Source of the DNA: Cheilinus undulatus
Lineage: Eukaryota > Chordata > Actinopteri > Labriformes > Labridae
DNA length: 64,000 bases
Direction: 5' to 3'
Assembly: GCF_018320785.1 (NCBI RefSeq)
Contig: NC_054881.1
Span: 43,004,424 to 43,068,423, forward strand
Made by a program: the position numbers and the translations under genes. The notes beneath the pieces were generated by a model that was not told the DNA's origin, searched no databases, and worked only from the letters and a program-made list of their open reading frames with translations. Below are positions 1 to 13,300 of the stretch, one piece after another (position 1 is the stretch's first letter; every line of letters begins with the position of its first letter).

Positions 1-217
1 TCCCTGTCAGTGAACTGGCCAGATGGCTGAATACTTTTGTCCATAAATGTGTATTTCACTCTGGATTCACAGGGAAATGTTGTCATTTAACATGAGAAAA
101 GAGGAGGAACAGTTTAAGTGGAATTTATTTAGAGACTGTTCAAGTGTGGGGTTTTTTTTCCATCCCTGCTCAGATAAACACAGACTGGATCTAGTGAGCA
201 TGAGGAGGGGGTTACTA

Positions 218-1316
218 TACACCGCGCTCCACATTATTATGCAAATGACATTTTTCTCTGATTTTCCTAAATATTAATGCAAATGACAGTCAGAACATTT
301 TTCAAGTCATCAGCCGTTAGAGCATAATTCAAATGTTTCTGAACAAACTTCATAATGATAACCACTTTTTTGTTTCAATAAAAACCTCAAAATACACTGT
401 TCCACATTATTAAGCAGGCCACAGGTTTCAGCAATATGGGAAAGAAAAAGGATCTCTGCTGCTGAAAAGCCTCAAATAGTGTAATGCTTTGGACAAGGAA
501 TGAAAACATGAGATATTTCAGGAAAAATTAAGCATGATCATTGTACTGTGAAGTTATTTGTGTCTGATTCAGAGCACAGACGGGTTAGTATATAGAGTAT
601 ATAGAGTTTCTGACTGACCATTTTCTTCCATGGTACAAAAAGAAGAACCGTGCCTTCTGTAGCAAAATGATCTTCATGCATGACAATGAACCAGCTCATG
701 CTGCAGAGAATCCCTCTGTGTCATTGGCTGCTATGGGCATAAAAGGTGAGAAACTCATGGTGTGGCCCCCATCCTCCCCTGACCTTTAACCCTGTTGAGA
801 ACCTTTGGAGCATCCTCAAGCTAAAGATCTATGAGGGTGGGAGGCAGTTTACATCAAAACAGCAGCTCTGGGAGGATATTCTGACATCCTGCAAAGAAAT
901 TCAAGCAGAAACTCTCCAAAAACTCACAAGTTCAACGGATGAAGAATAGTGAAGGTGATATCAGAGAAGGGCTCCTATGTTAACATGAACTGGGCCTGTT
1001 AAGATGTTTTTGATTGAAATAGCTTTGATTTCACTAAATATGACCTCCTAATGCTGCAGATTCAATAATGAACATTTTCAGTTCTTTACAACAAATAAAA
1101 TCTTTTGAAACTCTGTTGTGCTTAATAATGTGGAACAGTGCATTTTGAGTTTTTTATTTTTTAAAATAATGGTCATCATCATGAAGTTTGTTCAAAAACA
1201 TTTGAATTATCCTTTAGCGGTTGATGACTTGAAAAATATTTTGACTGTCATTTGCATTAATATTTAGGAAAATAAGAGAAAAATGTCATTTGCATAATAA
1301 TGTGGAAGGCGGTGTA
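218..1316 (+). mobile_element. Tc1/mariner-type transposon with ~205-bp terminal inverted repeats, internally deleted
   Basis: Bases 220-428 and about 1,110-1,314 are near-perfect inverted repeats, starting CACCGC and ending GCGGTG. Both are flanked by TA (218-219 and 1,315-1,316), the Tc1/mariner target duplication. Inside, on the plus strand, are transposase remnants: a MHDNEPAHAA-like segment (about 677-710, the second catalytic Asp region) and the C-terminal NPVENLWSILK block (about 789-945). The N-terminal DNA-binding domain is missing, so the copy cannot be autonomous. It sits in a SCAI intron with its edge 17 nt from the exon donor. Confidence 0.88.
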
Positions 1317-1334
1317 GTGGAGCTAGTTCCGTAC

Positions 1335-4300
1335 CTATGGTTCGTGATCGAGTTATCATCTGCCCAATGTCACGGTAAACTTTGCGGAGAAACTCCTGCG
1401 CCTGCTCCCACAGTCCTCGCCGCAAACTGTTCAGACCGCAGACGGAGGAGAAGGCCAGGAGCGGGCTGTAGAGGAAGAGCGTGAACAGGCTCCCCCGCTG
1501 AGACTGATCTGAAACACGGGGAGAGGCAACGGAGGACAGAATGATTCAATCATACTTCTATGGATGTAATAAAGTACATAGTCAGTGGAAAATCTCCTGT
1601 TTACAGTTTAATGAGGCGACACCCACCTTGAACACTCTTGGGATAAACCGTGGGCGACAGCAGGCAGACCATCGGCTGACCGAACAGGTTTGTGAAATTC
1701 TATCAGGATCAATAGAAGACAATAGAAGGTCACATATTTGACCCTTCTACACAAGTTTATATCGGTCTCAGAGGTCACCAAAACATGCCTGTGAGGTTTG
1801 TAGCTGTAAAAACACTCCAGTATTAATTTCAGCATGTCTATAAACCCCTCTGTTTCAGCCCTGCTCAGAACCAACTGTTTCTATGTCTGTGGCCTTAAAT
1901 GTTACTGAGCTGTCTGACTCCGCCCCACTCTGGAAATGGATGTGGCTCTAGTGATCTTCCTCTCAACTGGCAGCTGAGAGGAGGATCAGGAAAAGAGGGC
2001 GGAGCCTTCTTTCAAGCAGGGGGGCCAGCCAAACCTGGGGGCGGGGCTAACTCCCCACATGACATCATGAGGGGAAATCTGTGGGTGGGGGTGTTCTGAT
2101 TATTAAGGGGATTGTGGACAGGCTAAAAAAGCCTGACAAAGTGATTTTTGCATAATGTGTGGCCTTTAAAGATTTACCCGGCAACAAACGGCCTAAACTG
2201 GCTCTGTTATTCATCTCTCTTCTGTCCGTTTATTCTCCTGTTTATTTATTTTTCACTAACATCTTCATTACATTTGTTCCTGCTGTAAAGAAAGGATGAG
2301 CCACTCTGGTTATATTAATGTTGTTCTCAGTGTCAGGAAAAACTTCTTCAACTTGTTGGATACTCTCAATTTAACAATTACTTTTAATTGAACAAAAGGA
2401 GCAAATATGAAGCTTTTATCGTAATCTATTTTACCCCAAAATCTTTTTTACCCAACACAAACACAAATGCTTAGTTTAAAGAAGTCAACACATAATTCAA
2501 GACATTTAGGGTACTTTTTCAGGGCAATGAACCTCATATTTACAGGTTCTAAGTATTTTATTTCTTACTTTTCCAAATGCATTCATTAAGACTTGTACAA
2601 AAACAATCACAGCCTGTTATTTTTCTGTCAAAGAACTAAAGGGAGACGAGTAAACACTGATCAGAATGGATATATTTCTATTCTCAGACTTGAAGTCAAC
2701 CTGCAGGCCGCATTCATTGACTGCTGGTTGTCTACCCCAGCTGTAAAAGTCAGCTCAGTCCCTGCACCCCCCCCCTCCTTTATCTCACACGTACAAGTTC
2801 TCATAACATATGCTAAAGGTAAGGTAGTGTGGTCCAAACCTTGTATGCCGTACTGTTTGTGGAATCCACGATGACAAAAAGTGGTTTTCTGGTAAAAGGG
2901 AACAAATCTCCAGGATGAAGGCTGCAGATTTACAAACAAGAAGAACATCAGGGATAGAACAGCGATGGATTTTTAGTTAAAAGAGTTAAAGACAACAGCT
3001 TTGAGTGCAGATTCTTTAACATTTTACTGCCATCCTTGGCTTTAGGAAATATTCTTGCACATTTTTCTGACATTTTCACTCATTTATGTATCAAACATGA
3101 AATAAGCCTGCTGTGATTAGACGGGGTCAGATGATCTGATTCCTCATTCTTCACAATGAGCTAGGAGCTGGTTCCACAGACTTTCCTCTCACATTATCTA
3201 TTACTTCCTTTTTTCAAAATTGTAATAAGTAATATGTAATCCATGTCTGACCAGTGCATCTCCTTCTGAGCCTGGTTCCTCTTCTGCACCGTCTCTCCGT
3301 TCACCACGTCTCTGTTGGTGTTCGTCAGAACTCCTCCGAAATCATACGGACCTGCAGGAAGCGTGCAAAGATAACTGAGGAGTTAAGGAGGTTTCCATCT
3401 TCATCCCATCAGAGGACTGAACTTCACTAAAAACGCTTCAAAAATGCAACATGCACAACTGAACGTGTGCAATATCTAATGATTGCCAAGACAGCTGACA
3501 GATCTGTAAGCAGACAGCACTCATCGTTTAAATGTGACGATGTTTTCTGTGCTGCTTTTTAAATCTGTGTGAGCAGCATTTATAAAATTGTAAATGCATT
3601 TACATGGCTGTGCACAGACAACAGAGTCAGAGATTCTCTTAACTAGCCTGAAATTACTGCAGTTTGTGTGCTAAATCTCCAGGTCTTTCATATTGGTGCT
3701 TTTATTGGGTTTGTGCTCTGATTTTATTTTCATCTGCTGAATAACATTTAAAATGTGTTTTTATAGAGTATAGCAGCTGTAGCTGTGGATCTGTAGGCTG
3801 TTGGTACAAAGGGAAAATAAAATGTGTTTTTGGTCTTACATTCATTTAAAAATGTGTTTTTTTATCTAATATTTCTCTACCTTCATAATCTGTGTGACCC
3901 GTTGGAAAGACTCCAGTCGCTGACAGGTAGACGAGCAGGACGCTGTTGGCAGGTAACTCCTGGAAAACAAAGACAAAACTTTCATCAGTTTATCAAGAAT
4001 TTATGACTACATTTAGCATTTTTTTAACTGTGTGTAATGTTGCTTTCTTTGTTTGTTTATTTGTTTCTAGGATGTTGTTTTGATCGTATTACTTTGCAGG
4101 AATTTATTTTATCTATTTATGTTTGCACAAGAAAAAAGAATTACAATTTGTGTACAGCTTTCACAAGGAAAGTACATATGTGAATTTGTGCAGGTGAGGT
4201 AAGGGGAACCTGAGAAGGGTTTTTAATCAGACCTCAACATGTTGAGGCCAGCATTACTAGCCAGTAGTGATGATGGTTAAAATTAAAACAAACAATGGAA

Positions 4301-7300
4301 AAAGAAGCAAGTAAGGCAGCAAAACAGTGCTATGTCCAAGGCATTATTTTCTGTGATGACAATTTGATGTTAATATTTCCTACTTAGAACAATACACACA
4401 TCCTTGTACATAATATAAACATACACAGATGAATACATACCAGAGGAAAAAGAAGTGCTAGACTATTGCATTTATAAATAAATAAATAAATAAAAAATAA
4501 AATAAATAAAAAACTATACAGTGTCTTTCACTACCTAAAAGGTGCTTTATAAAAAATGTTATTTTTTTATATCACACTTGGAGTTTTGGATGCCAGTATC
4601 AATTTGCACAAAAATATTAAATAAAAGCTCTAAATCTGAAATAGAAAAAAATATCCTGAATGCACAGGAAACCCTACAAAAACCTGATTTATGTCTTTAA
4701 ATATGTGAAACGATTAACCTCAGTGAGATCTGACCCCGTTAACATGAGAACACTGACCTTAAAAGAGGCGGACAGGAACGTAAAGAGCTGACTGAAGGTG
4801 GGTTTGTACAGCAGATACTTGTGAGGGTTTTCTCTCTTTGCTGGTTTCTCATTCGGCTCCTGCAGGAGAAAAATAAAATAACTGATCAGATTTTGGTTAA
4901 AGTCCATTTAGATGAGGATTACTGGTATGTGAAGCCCAGTTCAGACTGAGGGTCTGCAGCAGAATGAGTTCACTCTTGCAGCTTCTTGCAGGCAGATGCA
5001 TCCTAGTTACAGCAGACGAGATGAATGAGGACAGTGATGGAGAGTTCCCGCTATGGTTGCAGTTGTTTCTGTGAAAAAAAGCAGCAAAGACAGAAAAACG
5101 AGAGGATCCAGACTTTGGAGCTGCCTGTGGGTGCCTCTGCAGAAAACCCAGGAGGGGTTTGCTGTTCATGCTGTGAGCTTGAGGCTGAAGATTTCCTGTC
5201 TTTTGTCCGTTTCTTCCTGGAGCAGTTTTGGCATTTATAGGTCATTTCAACCAAGCAGTCCGGTTTAGTTTGATGCATGACGACACGCATTTTTTTGGGT
5301 TTCTATAGAGCAAAAGTTCAAAAGGGTCCCAAAAAAACAACTACCGTCCCACTTTTCAGGACCCTTCCGTAGGGGTCCCAATCCTGCCTATCCGTACCAA
5401 AAGGGTGGAACTAGACACACAACAGGTGCACTGCAGTCCACTGACTGGCCGAAAGAATCGTCACTTCCTGTGCGACAGCGTTGCTTATAAACACAACACA
5501 GAACCCGCCCTGTTTAAATATCCTCTGATCTTCAGCTGCCATATCAGGAAGAATTTCATACGGACTAACCATCATGTCAGCACGTAACATCGGCCCATGG
5601 ACCACCTCGGAGGTGCAGACCTTCCTGGGAATCATGGGTGATGGGGGGGGGGTGCAGAGGGACTTGGACGGTGCAGTGAGAAAGTGTTCCAGCTGGTGGC
5701 AGAGAGGATGGCTGCAGAGGACGTCTGACCAGTGTCGCACCAAATGTAAAAACTTTGCAGTGAATATAGAAAAAAACAAGGATCACAACAGCCGGAGCGG
5801 CATCAGTAGAAAGACCTGGAAGTGGTCTGAGCTGATAAACGCTGTTTACAGTCACAGACTGGTCAGCAAGGGATGAGAGGGGGGCTTAGACACAGCAGAG
5901 ATGGTGCTGAATTCCATCATGGAGTCGCTTGGTATGTTTCTTTGCTTTTTTTTAAAGTTTAGGTTGTTGCTCTCTTGCTTCTGACTCTATGGTACTAAAA
6001 ACGAGGAGCTAACCGCTGGGACTGGATTTCACCGTGGGACCAGTTGATGATAACAAAGGTGAACCACAACCATTGGTAAACATGTACTGTAGCCTCGATG
6101 AGCCTGCCACTTCCTCTCTGGGCTCTGAGGTGCTGACTGTAGAAACAGATGACGTTCTTTACCTTCTTAGCCCAGCTTTTGGTGAGTTGAAAAACCAAAT
6201 CTCAGACACTGTCAGCCTTCCCCTGCAGTGTTCTAAAACAGGCTGGCTATGATGCAAATCTTTGGTCTGAAATAAGCTTCAGGATGCAGATTTTGGTTTC
6301 TTTCTTCACCTCTTCTCTAAATTTTCTGATGCAAATTTCCAGCATTTGAGTGATAAACTCAACTATAAGCTCTGAAGACTTAATTCTAGAAAATCACGGC
6401 CCTATAAGTTGGTTTTCTGTGGACGGGACTCTCACCAGTGTTCCTTGTTTGGACGTCTGCGTGGCGAGGTTCACCGGCTCTCTCTCCAGAGCTTGAAGCA
6501 TACGGAACATATCGATGGTTAACTCGCTGAACTTCACCTGAAAAGAGGATGAAAATAAACCTGACGTCATCTTACTTTTAAAGATTAAGCAGAATTTATT
6601 TTCTCAATGTTGTGGTTAAAAGTATGGATGGTTTTAGTAGTTTACAGCTGAGAAAGGAAGGACATTCAAGGGAAAATCTGTCAGATATGAGCAAAGATCC
6701 TCATGAATCAGATTGACTGGGACTGTAGAATAAAGAGGAGGACATCCTCAACTTCTTCCAAAATCAGCAACAAGCTAGCACATCATTTATTATAGCGTTC
6801 ACACAGATAAACAAATACAGTCTAGTAAAACCAGCATGCTTGTCTACAGCAGTGTTACTCAACACTGCTCAACCAAAGAGCCAAAATGTTGAAAAATACA
6901 TTTGCAAGAGCCATAATCTAAGTGATGAAAAGTGGCAAAAACGGCTTGAAGTAGCAATAACAATAAGTTAAAAGTGGCAAAAAAGGTCAAAAAGCAGCAA
7001 AAATGGGTGAAGATGGAGATTAAAGGTGGAAAAGTGGTCACAAAGTGGCAAAAATAGGTGAGAAGTGACAAAAAAATGAGTTACAGGTAGCAGAAAATGG
7101 TCCAAAAGTCGCAAAAAATGAGTGAAAAGTGACTAAAATGGGCAGAAAGCAGTCAAGGTTGGCAACAATGGGCAAAAAATAGTAAACGAGTGGTATTTAA
7201 TGGCAAAAGGTAACTTATTTAGAAGAAAAGTGACAAAAAGTGGAAGAAAGGGCAAAAATGGGCTAAAAGTGGTAAAAATTGGGGGGAAAAAAAGAAGTTG

Positions 7301-10300
7301 CAAAAATGGCAAAAAAAAGGAAAAAAGGGGTATTTAATGGCAAAAGGTAGCTGAAGTGGACAAAAACTGGCAAAAAATTGTAAAAAAAAAGGGTAAAAAT
7401 GGGATGAAGGTGGAAAAAAAATGAAAAAAGTGGCAAAAGAAGTTACAAAATGGCAAAAAAATCGGAAAATATGGGTATTTAATGGCAAAAGATAGCCTAA
7501 ATGGGTTAAAAGTGGCAAAAAGGTGAAAATGGCAAAAAAGTTTCCCTCATTTTAAGGTTTTCTGGGGAAATAATATTCAAAACTTAAGACATAAAAAAGC
7601 CACATGAGGTCCACATTGGTGCTGGTGATTGATGGAGTACTGCACACGTTTACGTCTCTATGATTGGCCAATCTGACACAGCGACCATCCACAGACACGA
7701 CACAAAGACTGTGTGGTCTGACCCTCGGGGTTAGGTGTGAATGTCGGAATCAGAATTAGTGGGTTAAAACCTGGTTGTTACAGTTGCCGATGATTAGTGC
7801 ATCTGCAAGGACGAGCTGTCCAACCACCATGCCTTGTTCCAGCGGCGGCACGCTGCCCTCCTGCAGACGGTTACTGGTGACCACCACCGAGTTGTTGTCG
7901 TTCAAAACCACCACTGGATCCGCCTGTCAGACAGGGAGAAAATATGGTGAGCTACAGCGGGGGAAATGCACGATGGTCAGTCATGTGAACTTTGATATCA
8001 CCTCCACGAAGGCTGCGACCTCCTGCAGAACCAGGTTCCACTCCAGCTGGTCCTCCGTGTTAAATCTCTGCGTGTAATCTTCAATCTCCTCAGACAGCTC
8101 CTGCAGGAAACCCATTTTAGACCCTCACAATAAGACCATAAAATGTGATATGTAAGATAAAAAATCTCGCTTGTGTACCTTCACCAGAACTTTGACCAGG
8201 TCCATCTTATTCAGCAGTAAACAAACGACGATATATCGAGCGTAATACCGAAGCTTCTTCACCACCAACTCTGGCCTGAGGAGAGAGAAAGGGGACGACA
8301 AGCTCCTCTGAAATACAAGTACAGAGCTGTGAAAGAGTATCTCCCCCTTCCTGTTTTCTTCTTTTTTTAATATTTTTCACTTAAATGTCTACCTGAGTAA
8401 ATACAAAAGTCAGTTTTTAAATGATGACTTCATTTATTAAACCCAAACCTGTCTGGCTCTATGTGAGAAAGTCAACCCTAACCCTGATACCTGGATGTTC
8501 CATCCTTGGCAGCAACAACTAAAGCAAGCATTTGTGAGAACTGTCAGTGAGTTTCTACATCACTGTGGAGGAATGTTGTCCCATTCCTCTTTGTTTGAAT
8601 TCAGCCATTTATGAGGTTTGATGACATCATCTTTCTGAAGCCAGTTAAAGGTTCAAAGGATGATGTCATCAAAGGTTGAGGACGGTACGCCTGTGAGGCT
8701 TGGATTGTTGTGGACATTGCCCTTTATTTTTTCCCCAATAGTAGGCAACTTTTGGGAAAGTGGGTGGAGCTGATGCCGTTGTTGCCCAGTGTCTTTCTGA
8801 TTGTTGAATCATGAACTCTGACCTTAACTGAGTCAGTGAGGCCTGCAGCTCTTTAGATGTGGTTCTGGGTTCTTCTGGGACCTCCTGGATGAGTCGTCCA
8901 TGTTCTCTTGGAGTCATATTGGTAGGCCGGCCACTCCTGGGAAGGTTCACCGCTGTTCACAGTTTTCTCCATTTGTGGGCCATGGCTCTCACTGTGCCAA
9001 AGCCTTAGACATGTCTCTGTAACCCTTTCAGACTGATAGATGTCAGTGACTTTGTTTCTCATCTGTTCTTGAATTTCTTTAGATGGTTCCATGATGTGTT
9101 GTAGCCTACTTCACTGTCAGACAGGTTCTAGTTAAGGGGATTCTGGGTCCAGCAGGTCCGGACATAATCAGGTCTGGGTATGGATAGTCAGACTGGACTC
9201 AGCTTTATAAAAAATGAGGTTAATCACAGTTAATTCATGATTTAACAAGGGAGGCAATGACTTTTTAACACAGGGCCAGGTAGGTTTAGATGGCTTTGTT
9301 CCCGATGATGACATCATCATTTAACCCTTTATGACCGACCATAGAAGGCAAAAACAAAGATGAGTAAAATTGTGCTCAATTTGCAAAAGACAACATGTTT
9401 ATAAAAAAATCAACTATTCACAGCAGTGCAATCAAATCTCTAAGTGTGCCAGACACTTTTGAGCATACATATGTTTGCTGAAGTCTCTGTAGAAACAAGA
9501 ACAAGTGCGACTCATGACCTGCAAAAAAACAACGTGACAGATTTCATGCAGAAAAACGTCATCATACGTCATCACGTACACGTAAACTGGGAAGTGCTGT
9601 GAAAGGCAGCGGTCTTGTGATGGATTATGTTATATTGTTTTTGATGTGTGTGCTTTTTACTACATTTCTGCTAAAGAAGGAGGGAAACTTCTGGAAGGCA
9701 ACAGCACTCTGGGATAGGGCTGAACAATATTGCGATCACAATTTAATATGCGATTATTTTAGTTCCTCATTTTATGTTTTGCTCAACAAACACAAGCAAA
9801 AATCATTATGACAAGAACAATATTAGATAAGTTAAACTACAGATTAACAATTTAGAAAATGATACCTCACTGTGATTTTGGTTTGTATAGCCAATTTGAT
9901 ATCAATTGCTATATTGAAGGGGATGATCATTTCTGACATCTTGATGAAGAAAAATAAATATGGTCGCAAGAAAAGATTTTGGTCAAAGAAATAAAAATAA
10001 AAAAGACACTTAAATGTTTGAATAATGTGTAAAGCATAAATAAAGAAAAAGATTGAATCAAACTGGTTATTTTGACACTTTTCAGGTTAAAGAAATAATG
10101 CACTGTCTGCAATTTGAAAATTACAGCATGCCAAAATGCGATTTAATCTAATTTGTGATCCGGTCCTACTCTGGGACTCATTGAATGTGTGATATGTTAG
10201 TGTTACTCCTCCGGGGTTATATGCAAACAGAATCTTTGCTCTATCTCATTTGGTTGTAATTTTACATGTGGTGAAAATTAGAAATGCATTGGGAGCGGCG

Positions 10301-13300
10301 GTGCTCCCGCAGGTCTTAAAGGGCTACACACTGATTTTTGTATTAACTCAGGTTATTTTTGTCTAATTTCAACATTAGTTTGATGATGTGACAAATATGC
10401 AAAAAATAAGAAAACACTTTTTTTATAAAACTGTCTCAACCTCTAAAGCAGCCTTTGACTGTTGTCTATACCAGGGGCTCTTAACATTGGGGTCGGGACC
10501 CCACTGGGGGTCGTAAGACGCTGAGATGGGGTCTCCAGATGCCTTAAAAAAACTAAGAATATTTTTTAAATTACACTGGTGCCACTTTACACCAACTTGA
10601 CCAATTTTTAACCCTTTTCAACACTATTAAACATCGATGTTGCCAATTTTAACACAGTTTTGCCACTTAAAAACCCATTTGTGTAAATTTTAAACCCTTT
10701 CCACCACCTTTTTTCTGCCTGTTTTTGGCACTTCTAAACCAATTCTTGCCACTTTCTGCCTATTGTTACCTCATTATTGCCACTATTAACTACTTTTTAC
10801 ACCCTTTCTTTCCCATTTTAACCACAGTTAACCTATTTTTCCGGTTTATATCAGTATTTCATCCTCGTCCACCTAGTTTCCCTCAATTTTTTGCACTTTA
10901 AAGCCATTTAAGCCACTTTTAATCCACTTTAAGTACCCATTCTTGCCAATTTAATCAATTTTTGCCACTTCTAACCCATTCATGTTCTTTAAATATCCAA
11001 TCCAATTTCAACACCTCTTCCACAATTTTTTTTGCCATTATTCACTAACTTAAGCAACATCTTTTACCCATTTTAAATATGTTTTTTAACAAAAGTTATT
11101 TCACTTTAAGCTTAACTTCCCAATGAACCATGATTTTGCTGGCCCCCAGTTTGGCTGGATCCCAAAAACCTTCCCCTTTATCCCCCTTATGGGCAGCCTT
11201 GTCTGCACATGACTATTCGAGAATGTGCATGGCTGTGGTCAGCCACCTTCAGGTACAGTGGGGGCCCCCGGTCTCTGGCACCTTTATTTTTGGGGTCCCA
11301 GGCTGAAAAGGTTTAGAACCCCTGGTCTATACATTAGTGTAACTGCAGCGAAACTCTTTTGAACTGAAGATCAGAGAACTTTCAGAGAACCTAGCGGCAG
11401 CTCACCTGTCCTCTTTGTTGACCTGGAAGTAGTAGGAGCGCTGACGGATGGCAGAGTAGAAGGAAAAGGCCTCGTTCAGGTAACTCGTTTCTGAGGTACG
11501 AAGGCTGAAGATCAAGATCAGAAAGACAAGGATTACCAGAATGTTCCAGAACACTTTAAAGCGTTTCAGTTGGAAACCAAAGCTTCTGCTGAAGGAAACA
11601 TTCCTTCACAGTAAAAGGAACCAGTGGTTCAGATATCTACAGTAATCAGGGTTCCTCCTGGTTCTCTCCTTTGGAGGTCTACCAGGCAGGTCCAACTCTG
11701 AGGAGGCTTTCAGGAAAACACCAGTCCTCCCGCCTCAGAATGAGGAACGCCCAGACTGAGCTGGAAATGCCTGAGAGGAACGTCTGGGTTGACTCGCACC
11801 ACGATGAGAGAAAGACTTTAATATGCTCGGCTGTTTATAAAGTCCATGAGAATATCTCTGACCTGCTCCCTCCTGACATCCTCAGCCCAGCCCTCGGGTC
11901 TTCTTGTCCCTTAGGTTTGAAAACTAAGGGTTATTTGGCTTTGTTTTTGTGGCGCTGACACTTTGGAGTCTCTTCCACTGCAGTTATACTCAGCAGCATC
12001 CACTGATGCATTTAAAAGGAGCTCCTCGTCTTTCCAAACTGGCCTCTGATGTTAATGTGTACATTTACAGTCCCTGAGTTTTGGTTAAAATCTGTGATCT
12101 GTCACTACTGTAATTATTGTGAAGCATTTTGTCACCTTTTCTGCCATACTAAACACATTTTAGTCACCTTCTTTCTTCCTGAAGGCCTGAAAGGGACAGA
12201 AATAGCTACAGGACAAGAGGAAGCTCTGCTCAATTGCTGTTTTATTTTTGGCTGCTGCAGCAGTTCAGACTCCCTCTCTGATTTTGGACGGAGTCGTAGC
12301 AGCGGACACTGGAGGGCTTTGTAAATGTGGATGACAGAGTGTAGGAGTAAAACTGTTAAGACAATGAAGGTGTGAGGTGATTCACTAGAGTCAGACTCAC
12401 TAATAGTGGTAGTAAAGTTGTCCGATTTTGGATGCGACTTCCCCAATCTGCCATCTCTTCAGTCCGTAGCGGCTGTCCAGAACCTGCCTGTCAATAAAAA
12501 CACACAAAACAGTGAGCACTAGACAATAAAAGCACGTGGGAGGGCTTCACTGTGACAGCCCTCATTTAAAACTTCTTAGAAATAAAGACGCACATTAGCA
12601 TCAGGAGGAATTTTTAGCGCTCAGCACGTCCACATTCTTCTTGTGAATCAACTAAAAGCAACCCTAAAGCTTCTGAACATCTCTTCCTCCTCCTTCTTCA
12701 GCCTAAAACAAAGTCCCCCATCTGTAGGATGGAAAGAAAGGATGAGAACGAACCTGTGCTGCTGCTGGAACTTCCACAGCTTGGTGTAGACGTCGAACGT
12801 CCGTCCAAAGTAGGACTGCCACTGCTTGTGTCCATACTGAGGGAGGTCTCTGCAGGTGAAAACAGGCATTCAGAGGAGAGAGGCCACAGTTTCTTATATA
12901 ACCTCTTCACTCTCATTTTAACATCACTTTTAGGGGGTTAAATTCCTGCTCTGTCAGACAAAGCAAGTAAAAGCATGCCGGTGACTTCATGAATCTGACT
13001 TTTCTGCTCCTTTTTGCCTGGTGATGCTGCCAGTACCCTAAAAACTGACCTAGACTGACCAATCACTGAACCAGCTGCTATGAAAACAAAAAACATTATA
13101 ATGGTCAGGTATGGATGCACATTATTGGATTTTTGCAAATTAATGATATACCAGTAATTACTGATATAGGCCAATATTTACAGCCAATATAGGTCAACAT
13201 TTACAGCTGATATAGGCCAACATTTACAGCTGAACTAAGCCAACGTTTACAGCTGATGTAGGTCAACATTTACAGCTGATATGGGCCAACATTTACAGCT

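Noticed and set aside
1..217. Final SCAI exon at the left edge
   Set aside because: Neither frame on the minus strand resembles the SCAI C-terminus; the small plus-strand frame at 47-277 runs into the transposon terminal repeat.
5405..5876. Minus-strand frames of 92-122 codons opposite the Myb-like fragment
   Set aside because: Antisense shadows of the Harbinger-associated fragment with no own family signature.
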